This document shows positions 45,860 to 57,681 of a stretch of 64,000 nucleotides of DNA, piece after piece. Source of the DNA: Rhododendron vialii. Taxonomy: Eukaryota; Streptophyta; Magnoliopsida; Ericales; Ericaceae. The notes under the pieces were generated by a model, which did no database searches, was not told the DNA's origin, and saw only the letters and a program-made list of their open reading frames with translations. The stretch covers positions 5,624,501-5,688,500 of the forward strand of contig NC_080564.1 in assembly GCF_030253575.1 (NCBI RefSeq), written 5' to 3'. Position 1 is the stretch's first letter. Every line of letters starts with the position of its first letter. The position numbers and the translations under genes were made by a program.

Positions 45860-47040
45860 GATAAATTATAGTTATCCTCTAAATAAAGGAATTAATAAAG
45901 ATGGGGTATTTCTTGTTTGTGTTCTATGCATGGATGGTACGAACTGCCTAAACAAGAATTCTTGAGCAGCAAACTTCAGTGCGACAAGGAGGTTGCGAAC
46001 GAAGCGGTAGTCAAGTTCTATGTACTGAGTACGATTGTGTATTTGCGTTAAGATGTCTCAATTGTTATCGAAGAATATTACGTCCTGGTCTTATCGGCCT
46101 TCTTCTTTTTTATTATTGAGTACTGTCAGGCTAACTTGCTCGCATCTCGACTAAACTCGTTGTTCTGAGTCTCACTATCCCCGTAATATGTGTTTGTTCC
46201 TACTAATCGAAGTAATAGCGGGAGAGGATAATAGTGAACTTAACAATTTCTCTCCAATGAAAAAGCATTACATTGGTGGATTAACAACAGTGTGGCCGAG
46301 TGGAAAATTCAAATTCCTACCAAAAGAATCCGCCTTCTCTACACTTCTTTTTTGGACCGCAGAGGACAAACTGTGCAATAGCGACCACCCGAAAGCAATT
46401 TTATGGTCCGAATGTGCCTGACAGATTCTTATTAGTAACAAAGAATCTTTCTCAAAAACTAGCTATTGATTGTCAAGATAGCAGCCGAGATGCGAATGCT
46501 TCATGCAATTCAAATCTGACTTCAAAGAAGCCTTTGCCCTATCCAAAATTGGTTAAGCCCAGTAAAAATTGACCGAGACAGTAAATAACTAAGATATCTG
46601 CCCCAATCGCCAATTTTTACCTGTTTGCCAAAATCAACTGATTAAGGTAAGAAAAAAGAAAAAAGAAAAAAAAAACTTATACAGATCTGATCATTTTCTC
46701 TTTTTTCTTTCAGTAACCCTTAAAAAATACATTGCATAACTACAAAACCCGAGAGTGAAAATCATTACCCAAAGATGTTTTCAATTGAAAACAGGGAGAC
46801 AATCTTCCCAGATAATAGACTCAGGTGCGGATGACTCTGAACAATCGCCCTACCCAAGCTTCATACTCCCTCTCTATTCCATACTTTTGATCTACTACGA
46901 AAAGACGAATAATTTTTGAAAAAAAACAATAAAGTCCCTCAGGGCATATTTTTCTGATTTCATGATACCAAATTAAAAAACTAATGAGATGTTTAATTTG
47001 GTGTCCAGAGATTTTAAAAATTATGGACAGAAATACTTTA
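45860..47040. other. Intergenic, no gene seen
   Basis: Short ORFs around 46190-46570 have no recognisable motif or homologue that I know. The sequence is otherwise AT-rich. Confidence 0.5.
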
Positions 47041-47046
47041 CCTTTT

Positions 47047-47560
47047 GTAGTGGGCCGAATTCAACAAGGTAGCGGGCCAGATGTCATGGAAAGCCCGTCC
47101 TATTGGGGCTCGTACATGCCAAACGCTTGGCCTTGTCGTTCCTTGGAGCCCATTTAGCGACCCAAACATGAAAGCCCAATGGCCCGATCAAAGGATTTAT
47201 GACCGCCCCTAATGACGCTTAGGTGTATAGCTGAGTTCCACGTGGCATCCTGGTGTCACGTTTTGCACATACGTGTTCGACCATGTGCACATTAAGCTTC
47301 ATGTATGACTTTGCCTATTGGAAATGGTTACGAGTGACGTCTTGGGGCTCGCGACTAGCACATACGTACTTGGAGAGCAAGTACGCTCACTCTATAAAAC
47401 CTAAGATATACTTTATCTTTCTCTCTTAGTGTCTGCCGTAGGCATCGGAGTGCCCTCCGACTGGACGACTCTAACCGATTCCCTATTTTGAATGCTTGCT
47501 TAGAAAAGGAGGGAGCTATTCAAAGCAAGGTTGTCAATCTAGCTCGTTCCGTACACTAAC
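47047..47560 (+). mobile_element. LTR fragment related to the solo LTR at 8551
   Basis: Starts TGTAGTGGGCCG, has a GC-rich first half, CTCTATAAAACC at about 47390 and a leader-like second half, the same architecture as 8551-9094. Target duplication and the right end were not established. Fossil LTR, probably gypsy-type. Confidence 0.5.
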
Positions 47561-47699
47561 CAGTACCGCTCACACAGGTTTGTTGAGTTGTTCGATAAGC
47601 TCAGTCTGAAGCCCGAGGTGCACAATAGATGTATAGCCTACTCCTAAAGAGATGAGAAAAGAGTACTGCCAAGCGGCATATGAGCGGGGCAAACCCAAC

Positions 47700-48140
47700 G
47701 GGCATCAACTACACACCAAGTACTCGCCTCCTGGTGTGAATTGAACCCTCATCTTTTCATGTAGAAAAAGATGAGAAAGTGTCATTGGGCTGCAAGCCCG
47801 TTAGTATTTTGGTCTTGCTTAATAATTGAATAATATTTGATTGAACTTGTCAAGCATGTAACCAGAATATCTTGGGCCTTGGGTAGCTGGGCTGAGTTTC
47901 TTCTTCGAAGATGAGTCAGGGACTCTGGTTGGGCTGGTTTAGATGGGCTGGAGTTGGGCTAACCCCAGCCGGCCTGCCCGTTGCCTACTCTAGGAATTTT
48001 CCAAGTTCTAGTGCTTTCACCTCAAAATAGTGATACCTATACCAACAAGAAGAGATTGAACTACCAATGAAGACACTAAAATGTTAATATTAGTACACTT
48101 CATGATATGTCTTTCAATTTTGGTTATATCATGATTGCGT
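47700..48140. repeat. Direct repeat R1, copy 2
   Basis: Second copy of 42250-42720, with small indels (for example GGCCGGCCTGCCCGTTGC against GGCCGGCCGTTGC). Confidence 0.85.
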
Positions 48141-48654
48141 GATGTACCATTTTAAGGTATTCTGGATTGTCTCGCGATATGAACAATTTGATATATAAAT
48201 ATACAATACCACAGTTATATAGTTCCGTTAGAACTTCTTGAATGAGTTACTTCGTTTAAACCACAAATACATCTCTCCAACTGTCGTTTCCTCTTTACAC
48301 TGTATAGAATCTAGACTAATTCAAAAGTACCTTCATCTTCTATGCTTAATTCAAAAATTAATTTGTTCCTACCCACACATATCGGCCACTACCATCAAGA
48401 CGCCGTAACAATCCTCCTAGACAATTGAGCACAATATCTGCTTTCGATTGAGCGGGTAATGCCTACACTTACGATCCATTTCTATATGCTAGAATTAGGT
48501 TTGCACGGGACTGAGATTAAGGGAGCTAATCGAGCCAAACAAGCTGAACACAACATTGCTCAAATTTAGCTCAACTCTTTATTACAATTTACAAGTGTTC
48601 AAACCCGCCTCGAGCTTGAGATTTTTTCGAGACTACCTCCAATGAGGTAAGAAG

Positions 48655-49077
48655 AAACACGAAGGATCACATGATTCCGTGGCTCCGTAAGCTGTTCGGG
48701 CGTTGCGGTAGAAAGGTACCTTAACTTTCCAGTACTATATATTGAAGTCAAGAGGCCGATCACGTAGCACATGGTTTCATTCTTGTGCTCCCCAGTACTG
48801 TTACAAGAATCCGTCTCGAAGAATACACATCCAAATTTTATACACTTCTTGCCCTTCCACCAAAAAAAAGTCCGTATTATTCTTCGAAACTTTTGTGACC
48901 ATTACGCCGCGATCCACTGCAACTCAACGCAATGTATAATTTTTAGTATTTAGAATCTCGATCGAGTCCAATCGTTGCTACCAGATGGTTGGATGCAGTC
49001 AAACAAGCTAGCTGATCGTATTCCTATTTAATTTAGTGGTTCGAAGATTAGAATATTAGAAGTTGGTTGTCTTATAT
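48655..49077. repeat. Duplicated segment SD-C, left part of copy 1
   Basis: Matches 53465-53850: GTGGCTCCGTAAGCTGTTC, TGAAGTCAAGAGGCCGA, TTACAAGAATCCGTCTCGAA. It is cut from its right part (51349-52215) by the CACTA element. Short ORFs here and at 53.55 kb are parallel but have no known motif. Confidence 0.85.
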
Positions 49078-51348
49078 CACTACAACACGAAAGGCTTGTA
49101 GCGAGGATTTAGTTTCCTCGCCAAACAGCTGATTTCCTCGCAAAATGTATTTGCGAGGAAATTTTTCGTCGCCCGTTTTCCTAGCAAAAGGCTTGTCGCA
49201 AAAAGAATTTGCGAGGAAAAAAATTTCCTCGCTTATTCTGACACAATTAGCGAGGAATTTTTTCCTCGCTATAGCTTTTCCTCAGTAGACTAATGCAATG
49301 TTTACAAAATAGGCGAGGAAATTTTTCCTCGCTAGACTAATTTTTTCCTCGCCAATTATAGTTTAGGCGAGGAAATTTTTTCTCGCTAAAACTCTTGAAA
49401 CTAAAAAAAGATGGTTCTCCAGCTCGTTTGCTTCTGCGCGAATTCGAACCGTGGCCTCCTGTATGGAGGCATTCACTCTATCCATCACACCAACCTCCTT
49501 TCCAGTTCAAACCTTTGCCTTTTTTATATATAAACCTTTTGTACATCCTTTCACCTCTCTAAATTTGTTTTTTTAAACATTTCTCTCTAATTTTAGTCTC
49601 TTCGTAGTGTTTCTTTAAACTTATTTTTTAAATCATTAACATTATTCGCTTTTATTGAATTTTTTTATAATTTAATATTTTGTTATATATCTTTAATAAA
49701 TCTTTATACCTTTCTAAATTTGTTTATTTTAACTTCGTTTTAATTCTCTCTAAGTTTAGTAACCTTTTGTAGTGCCTAAATTAGTTTGAGCTAGCACTTT
49801 AAATTTCTGCAAATACGATATTTTTTTTGGTGGGTTAATCTGTTCTTACTGTGTATATGCGTCCATAACAATTTTAACTCAACTACAATATTACAATAGT
49901 AATAATTTGTTATGTTTCTTTTTAAATGGGGTTAACCTTACATATTTTGAAAATAGATTAGTGATATTTTGAAAATACATTTCGCAATTATTAAGTACTT
50001 TATCTTTTGTTTAGCTTTTCATTAATTTTTTTTTGTATGAATTAATAATCAGTTATATCTCTATGAAAAGCAATATATACATCACATGCATTCTTTTTCT
50101 GAAAAGCATATCATTCATCCACAAACTTATAATCCCTATGTCCAGTCCTTTTTTTGGGTTTATAACAGTCAAAAGAACAATACGATAGAATTAATGAATG
50201 CACTCTGTTACCAAGAGTGTTCTATTTCTTGGGTATTTATATACAAATACGGTTACAAGTGATAAGCTTTACAAAAGATATTGCAAATGATAAAATATAA
50301 CCACTGAAATGGTTAACATTATCAGGACTTGTTTTCTTGATCAACTGATTTGCACTGATTGGTTGACATCCCCCCGCAAGCTGATGGTCGAGGCATGACC
50401 TTCAGATTGAAACGCAGTGTCCGAATGCGGGAAGACGCAAGTCCTTTTGTAAAAATATCAGCAATTTGATCCTTGGTGCTAATATATTGAATAGTTAAAT
50501 CACCCCGAGCGACTTTGTCACGCACAAAATGATAATCAATTTCAACATGCTTTGTGCGGGCATGGAAGACGGCATTGGCTGTAAGATATGTTGCACCAAT
50601 ATTATCACACCACAGTAATGGAGTGGCAGAGATATAAAGACCAAGTTCGAAGAAGAGTGACTAAACCCAAGTTAATTTGGCGGCCACATTCGCAATAGCC
50701 TTGTACTTGGATTTAGTTGAAGAGCGAGCAATAGTGCGTCGCTTGCGAGAGGACCTCTTTTCTTGATCAACTGATCATTTGCACTGATTGGTTGACAATA
50801 ACTATGGGATGAACTTTTTTTTAGCATGTCCTTAAAAATGTTTGTATTCAAACAATAAATTTTAGTACAATTTGAGCATACTGACATTGTTAACAATTAA
50901 TTTCAGTTGGGGAAAAGTGAATTCATATAATTCGTGAGAAACATATTTTTTATTTCATCAATTCAATGCGATTGGCGAGGAAACTATTTTTTTCCGTTTC
51001 ACTTTTTTATTTTAATAAATTTGCTAATGATATTGAACTATGTAGTTGATTATCCCTTGCCATCGTGATATTAAAGATACATGAACATAATTAATAATGA
51101 CTTACATATAAAAAATTTAATGAGTCCTAAAAAAGGTGACAAAATATTTTCTCGCCAAAAGGTTACATTTAGCAAGGAAAACAGATTTCCTCGCAAAAGG
51201 GTTACATTTGGCGAGGAAATAATAATTTCCTCGCTAAATGTAACTTTTTAGCGACGAAATTGAATTTCCTCGCAGATTGTGTACTTTTAGCGACGAAATC
51301 TATTTTCCTCGCCATATTTCCTCGCAATAGGCCTTTCGTGTTGTAGTG
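49078..51348. mobile_element. CACTA (En/Spm) element with nested copia fossil
   Basis: Ends CACTACAACACGAAAGGC and GCCTTTCGTGTTGTAGTG, TAT duplicated at 49075-49077 and 51349-51351, 2271 bp. Many subterminal GCGAGGAAA / TTTCCTCGC repeats at both ends. The interior is AT-rich with no transposase domain; a copia fragment lies at 50165-50797. Non-autonomous. The duplicate at 53.84 kb lacks it. Confidence 0.92.
50165..50797 (-). mobile_element. Truncated Ty1-copia element (fossil)
   Basis: On the minus strand: remnant of a left LTR end, the C-terminal part of copia RNase H (motifs HARTKHVEIDYHFVRD and QIADIFTKGL), a purine-rich tract and a right LTR starting TGTCAACCAATCAG near 50369 with a TATA-like stretch. 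Most of gag-pol is missing and the coding remnant is broken. Inserted within the CACTA element, so younger than its arrival. Confidence 0.8.
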
Positions 51349-52215
51349 TATATTAGATACTAATTAATTGCTCCGTAGTAGGGCTGCAAATGAACCGAGC
51401 CGCTCGCGAACGGCTCTCAGCTCGACTCGTTAGTAGCTCGTTCAAGCTCGGCTCGGAAGTTAAACGAGCAAGCTCGAGCCGATTTTTTCAGCTCGTTTTG
51501 TAAACAAGCCGAGCTCGAGTTAGGATAAGCTCGGCTCGAGTCAGCTCGTGAGCCGGAGTATATATACTTAAGTTTAGGATTTTTATTGTTATTTCATAAT
51601 TTATTTTTTCCGTTTTCACTTTCTAGTCAACCAAAGAAAGCGAGAGCACACGCACACTAGTATACCCCCGCTCCATAGGAAAATGAAAGAAATATATCTT
51701 CACAATCAAAATATTTTTGGTTGTATTAGACCTATGCGGGGATATATATACATTTTTTGTTAGTTCGTTAAGGCTCGTGAACAAGCTCGAGCTCAAGTCA
51801 AGCCAAGGCCTGCTCGGCTCGAGCTCGACTCGTTAAGTTTTCACTGAGCTCGTGTTCGTTAAAAACTTAATAAACAAGCTTGAACACCGTAAAGCTCGGC
51901 TCGACTCGGCTCGTTTGCAGCCCTACTCCGTAGTAGCGTGCGTTAGAGCTTGGCTCTCCTATTTTTAAATGCATAGACATAGATACTAATTAATTACTCC
52001 GTGGTAGCGTTAGAGCTTGGCTCTTCTATTTTAAATGCAAAACCTAGCTAACTAGAAAATTAAGTCTGATGTTGGGTTTACATTATTTTACTTCATTATT
52101 ATTGAATAATTCTGCGCTCCTAAATCATCTAGAAGGTGGAGGGGATTAAGTTAATTAAAATACTACGACACATTTGAAGGATCTGTGATCTGTCACCACC
52201 ATACAACTGTCTTCA
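51349..52215. repeat. Duplicated segment SD-C, right part of copy 1
   Basis: Matches 53845-54140: GATGTTGGGTTTA, CTGCGCTCCTAAATCATCTA, CTGTGATCTGTCACCACC. Within it a shorter local duplication, TTAGAGCTTGGCTCT at 51944 and 52009, flanks the hAT element side. Confidence 0.8.
51379..51925. mobile_element. hAT-type MITE (GAGC-rich family), intact ends
   Basis: 547 bp, ends TAGGGCTGCAAA and TTTGCAGCCCTA, exact 8-bp duplication CTCCGTAG at 51371-51378 and 51926-51933. Subterminal GAGCCGAGC / GCTCGGCTC repeats extend over 150 bp each side. The interior is AT-rich and non-coding. Relatives: 27046-27268 and 32229-32350. Confidence 0.93.
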
Positions 52216-52739
52216 ATGAATTTTGCTTGTCTGCAGTCCAGTTTTGGACTGCAAATGTACGATCCAAGTGATCGCAGCCATCAGATGAAGTTTTTAAGGG
52301 TTTATATTTGTTTTTAATTTATGGCCTGTAATAAACGATTATGACTGATAATAAATTTAACAAATTTGAACTATTGATTTTCAAGATGAACGGATCAGAT
52401 AGAACCGCACGTCCTGCAGAGAAGCCGGGTTCGTCTTCAATACCCTTATACTAGCTCTTTTGGATACACACCTTTGAGTGGTCGTCACTTAATTGTCACT
52501 ATTGGGACCTTCTGCAACTTAATGCTGCTAAGCATCCTGTGCTTGGCAGTGGTGCCGGTCGGCTGCTCATCTCGCCATGAACGACTTTGATCTAATCTAA
52601 GTTAATAAAAATCCGAGTCGTCAATTGCCGAGATGAACGGCCGGATTGATCGCTCGGCGGAGTTCTTGGCAGTATCCCTGGATTGTATTGGATACAATTT
52701 TCTCTGGAACCATCGCCTTATGATCTATGGTCGTGTGTA

Positions 52740-52925
52740 AAGGTGGCAATCTCAACCAGTATTTTTTAACCCATCCAAATCCGTCCACTTATAACCCAAT
52801 TCAACTCGCCCATATTTTATAACGGGTTGACATGAGTTGAACCCATGTAAACCCACATTTACATGGGTTAAATGAGTTAAAATTGGGTTTAATATGGATT
52901 GAAATTAAACGACCCACCCCTGCAA
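52740..52925. mobile_element. Possible foldback MITE (ACCCA repeats)
   Basis: AGGTGGCAATC start and repeated CCCATTTTAACC / GGGTTAAATGAG motifs in opposite orientation. Ends not defined. The stretch 52216-52739 holds no gene I recognise. Confidence 0.4.
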
Positions 52926-53464
52926 AAACGTGAACTACTGATCTCTCGCTCGACGCTCATGTACGCTGTACCAGACAAAACAAGGAACTACAGTTTTTTT
53001 GCTAGAAAAATGTTCCAGTGAGATAAGTACACTCACAAACTCTCTCTATCTCTCTCTCTCCATTTCAAAGAATCTCAAGGCCCTCTCCATTTCAAAGAAT
53101 CTCAAGGCCCGCTAAGAACTTTTTCTTTTAGCATTTTTTGTTTTTATTTAAATTTCTTTCGCGTTTGTTAGTTTTGTGCAAAATTTTTTATGGATTCTTG
53201 ATTCGTCTAGTCGAGACGAATCGGAACAATAAAAAAAATTTACTTTTACCCAAATATTTTGGGAAATATGCACTTTTAAGCCAAAAAAAGTCAATTATTT
53301 TACTTTGTTTTTTGTTTAAAAATGGTTATTTTAAAAAATACATAGGTAAGAGTCAATTTTTACTTTTCTAATTTGTCTTTGACAATACGAATCGAAAAAT
53401 TTAAAAAGTGAGGCGCAAAATTAACAAAACATGATTTTTTTTTAATAAGGACGAAACCAAAGAC

Positions 53465-54140
53465 TGGACCACGTAATTCCGTGGCTCCGTAAGCTGTTCA
53501 GGCATTGCGGTAGAAAGGTACCATAACTTTCCAGTACTATATATTGAAGTCAAGAGGCCGAGCACGTAGCACATGGTTTCATTCTTGTGCTCCCAAGTAC
53601 TGTTACAAGAATCCGTCTCGAAGAATACACATCCAAATTTTATACACTTCTTGCCCTTCCACCGAAAAAAAGTCCGTATTATTCTTCTTCGATACTTTTG
53701 TGACCATTACGCCACGATATCCACCGCATGCAACTCAACCCAATGTATAATTTTTAGTATTTAGAAACTCGATCGAGTCCAATCGGTTGCTACCAGATCG
53801 TATTCCTATTTAATTTAGTGGTTAATATTAGAATTAGGTTGTCTTATTAGATGCTAATGTAATTAATTACTCCCTAGTAGCGTTAGAGGTAGGGTCTTTT
53901 CTATTTTTAATTAATAAAATGCAAAACCTAGCTAATTAGAAAATTAAGTGTGATGTTGGGTTTGAATTTGTGGCGCTTGGGTATGACGCACATTATTTTA
54001 CTTCATTGCTATTGTTGAATAATTCTGCGCTCCTAAATCATCTAGAAGGCGGAGGAGGGGATTAGGTTAATTGAAATACTACGACACCTTTGAAGGATCT
54101 GTGATCTGTCACCACCATACAACTGTCTTCAATACACACC
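53465..54140. repeat. Duplicated segment SD-C, copy 2 (uninterrupted)
   Basis: Continuous counterpart of 48655-49077 plus 51349-52215. At about 53838-53850 it reads GTTGTCTTATTAGATG, without the CACTA element, and further on CTCCCTAGTAGCG without the hAT element. Confidence 0.85.
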
Positions 54141-54345
54141 TTTGGGGTGTTTAAACTAGAAATTAACTCATGCAGAATAATTTTTTGGTTCAAACTTATT
54201 CAAATTTTTTTGGCATTTGTTAGTTTTACGCCAAACTTTTATGTGATATGAGTGAGTAAGGATGAGAGAAATCGAAAAAGTAAAAAATTATGACTTTTAC
54301 AAAAGTATCTTAGATATTTTTCAAAATATTTGTGTAAAAGTCATA

Positions 54346-54615
54346 CTCCCTCCGTCTCTTATTTAAAGTCTAGTATTTCATTTTGAACTGTCCCTTAAGT
54401 GTCCATTTTGTAAAGTTAAGAGGGTAAAAGTTGGTGCATTATCATTTTGTCCCTAAAAGTATGGTATTTTATTTGAAAAGTTAATGAGTAAAAGTATAAT
54501 GATGATGGATAAGTAGGAAAAGTGGAGGAAAAAGTTGATGTAAAAAGTGTAATGATGATGTCTTTTTAATAAGTTGGAGTTACGAAGTAGGACACTTAAA
54601 AAGGGACGGAGGGAG
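54346..54615. mobile_element. Stowaway-type MITE
   Basis: Ends CTCCCTCCGTCTC and GGGACGGAGGGAG, 270 bp, TA on the left side (altered on the right). It sits inside an older AT-rich repeat (54150-54770) whose halves AAAAGTCATA and TTTTTTACTTTTCCG resemble sequence near 26.6 and 53.2 kb. Confidence 0.82.
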
Positions 54616-55259
54616 AAATTTTTTACTTTTCCGATTCCTCTCGACCTTACTCACCCATACAGTATTTCACAAAAATTTGACGTAAAACTAACAAACTCAA
54701 AAAAATAAAATTGAATAAAAACAAAATCAAAAAATTGTATTACATAAATTAATCACTAGCGTAAAAGCTATCCCCGACTACATTGACAGAGGCGTTCGTT
54801 AGTACGTTTTATTTTTGTAAGCAATAAGTTTGTTTTGTGATTTCCGGTGGGTCGTTTTGTATACTGTAGTTCCCTTAATAAGTTAATAACTATGTTTGGT
54901 TTAGTTTTCGAATTTTTTTTTTGAAAAATAGTAGGGGTAATAAGTAAAGAGAGATAGAGAGAGAAATATTGAAAGTAAAGAAAATCTAGAGGGTATTTTT
55001 AAATTTTTTTTTAAATTGTAAAGAGAACAAAACATTAAGAAAGAGAAGAAAAAGTGAGAAAATCTCTGGCCTTGGGATTTGTTTATTTGCCAGAACCTCA
55101 CTCGGACAAAGCATAAATGCAAATGGATTATAAAAAATAGATACGACGATCCTAATGCGTATCGTATTCCTCAACATCGTGCTTTTAATTCATTGATGTC
55201 CATTTTAGGATGGAGTACTTAAATATCACCAAACAAACGCCACCCAACATTCACTTTTT

Positions 55260-55800
55260 GTTTTCCTTTCATTTACTGAAAACGCCATTTAACAAACAAA
55301 CACAAGCAAATTAAGGTACTCCACGATCACAAACTTTCCTAATCTTACCTAGTAGGCTAATAATGTATGACTTTCCAAAAGAACAGAGGAAAGTAATTTT
55401 CAAAAGTAAGGACAACTAGATCGAGTACAACCGTCAGAAAAGATCAAGGGTGTATCCGTTCGGCTTTTGCCTACCACTTGGGCAGAGCCCGGTTTGGATA
55501 CGGTTCAATTTACATCCATCCATGTGTACATACATCCTGCCAAGCATCATATCTCATTTGACTTTACAAAACAATTCTGGTCATCCATCTCCTTCATCCA
55601 CTTTTTAACAATAACCGAGCGTCCTGATCAACTTACGTGCGCACCAATTGATTCTATATTCTTGAAGTTATTGACCAGACAAGTCTTTAAAATGTCCAGA
55701 CGCCGCCTGTAAAAATCGAACCTACATACTTAGGTATAAGTCTCCTTGCTTAGACTCCCACACGACTAACTCTTTGGAATTCCATCTCATGCAAATCCAT
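55260..55800. repeat. Dispersed repeat R2, copy 2
   Basis: ACTGAAAACGCCATTTAAC, CACAAACTTTCCTAATC, GCCTACCACTTGGG and GGTTTGGATACGG in the same order as at 42.8 and 61.8 kb. Confidence 0.65.
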
Positions 55801-57170
55801 ATATGGAGCCAATAGATTCCTTATAAAAAAAGAAAAAAAAGAGGAACCAACAAATTGGATTGTGAAATGATTATTTCCAGAAAAATGATACTACATATCG
55901 CCAAATTCAGAGTGGTTGTAACTAGGTTCTTGATGAGAGATTTAAGATATTTTTAAGATATTTTAAAGCGTGTTAATTTAACTAATTAATCCGTTAATAT
56001 ATGAAAAAGGGCATTTTCAGTGCATGAAGCTCTTGCATATATAGAGTCCAGAGAAGAGTTACACAATTTTACTCCCGCAAGCAGGGAGACGGTTTTTGAG
56101 AATCAAACCCATGACGCGGCCGTGGCCTGAAGGTCACGGGTTAACCCGCTAATACGCTCCAAATTCGAAGGTCGAAGAAAGTCTCTGTTCAAACCTAACA
56201 TATATAGATGTCCCTAAACAATTGTTCCAATGTGTTTATGCCATCCAACATCAGCAGATAGCATGCTTATTTAAAAAAAAAAATATCAGCAGATAGGGGG
56301 ACCCGCATCTAATGCATGTTTCTTTATTACAGCTACTCAACCATTTGGTCCCAAGTGCCAAGTATATTGAACTCAAGACCAATGGGAGAGAAGCAACTTT
56401 ATGTTCACTGCTCTAACCACTTGAACTATCACCTTGGTGGTAATTCATCACATCTAAACTTTTTGAATTTAAGACCCCACTTTTACAAAAAAGCGTACAA
56501 CAACAATAACAAAATCTATCTAATCCCCAATTATTTGAGGAATAGACAGGGATGGTTGCAGACAGACCTAACCTTTGGCAATACATGCACAAAGTGATTA
56601 CTCTCAGAATACTATAGTGTATCCCTATACCTCCAAGAACCAAGGAGCTAAGTGAACGTTTTTGCTGCATAACCATACCCCCAAATTAAAACAGAAAGTT
56701 ATCAGAGAGATCAAACCTAAAGACCCAAATCAACTTTTGTACATATTACAATGCTTCCTTCCATGGTAACAACTTTGAACGAGTCTTAAAATGTGAGTAT
56801 GGATGAAAATGTGATCCATATTGCAAATTGAACATTTAATAAGTTTTTTTTCTTATCAGCATTTAACAAGTTACTTGAGCTGGAATCACGTTACTGTGAT
56901 TGAGAGTTCTCTCCTCTAGCTACAAATAGATTTAATGGGTTAGGTGGACCTGCATGTTTGTTACAACCGAAGGCACGGGTAGAGGAATTAACTCGCTCAA
57001 GAGAGGGAGAGAGAGACCCCAAAACATATATAGGAGATTTAGAGGAAGTGGCCAAAAGTAGAGGTTGGAGATCCTCTAAATGCAACAATCAATATCAGTG
57101 ATCCAATCAATAAGGCGAAACAAGACAAACAGAGAAAAAGAACGTAGTGGAGAGAAGCTTTAACACACAA
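55801..57170. other. Intergenic, no gene seen
   Basis: AT-rich; short ORFs have no recognisable motif. No transposon ends placed. Confidence 0.45.
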
Positions 57171-57174
57171 TTAA

Positions 57175-57335
57175 TAAGTAGGCACCAACTAACCACAACT
57201 CGATCACACTCCTCTCTTGTATGTCTGGCCTCACATATGTACATGCCAGACATATGTGAGACGAGTGTATGAGCCAGATAGCCAAACATATGTGAGGGGA
57301 GTGTAGTTGGGGTGCAGTTGGTAGGTGTGTATGTT
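57175..57335. repeat. Hairpin-forming inverted repeat upstream of the UGT gene
   Basis: CACCAACTAACCACAACTCG on the left pairs imperfectly with AGTTGGGGTGCAGTTGGTAGG on the right, and CACATATGT recurs in the loop. It lies about 350 bp upstream of the UGT start. Confidence 0.55.
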
Positions 57336-57681
57336 ATGTAGAATTCTTGGAAACTTAATTGAGATTGAATAACTTATTTACGGCTCCTCCGTAAATAAGT
57401 TTTAGGGACTTCAATCTCACGCTTTCAAAAGTATTTTAGATGATTCAGATTAAAAATAAACTGAAACTGGTTAGAGATATTTATTACCACTCAAAGTTTA
57501 AAAATATATTTTAACCCTTAATTGCTGAGACGGATGGATAAAATTGCGTGTCTTGGTGAATAAGTTATTATCAATTTCATTATGTCAACGCTGACACAAA
57601 TAAACCGCAAAGAAGTAACAGTAATCAAAGCCCATTAAATAGCACTGTAAGAAGAGGAATCAGCGAGAGAGGGAGAGAGAG

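Noticed and set aside
48742-48953. Parallel short ORFs at 48.7 and 53.5 kb suggesting a small gene pair
   Set aside because: Similarity is explained by the SD-C duplication; indels shift frame between copies, so no coding constraint is visible.
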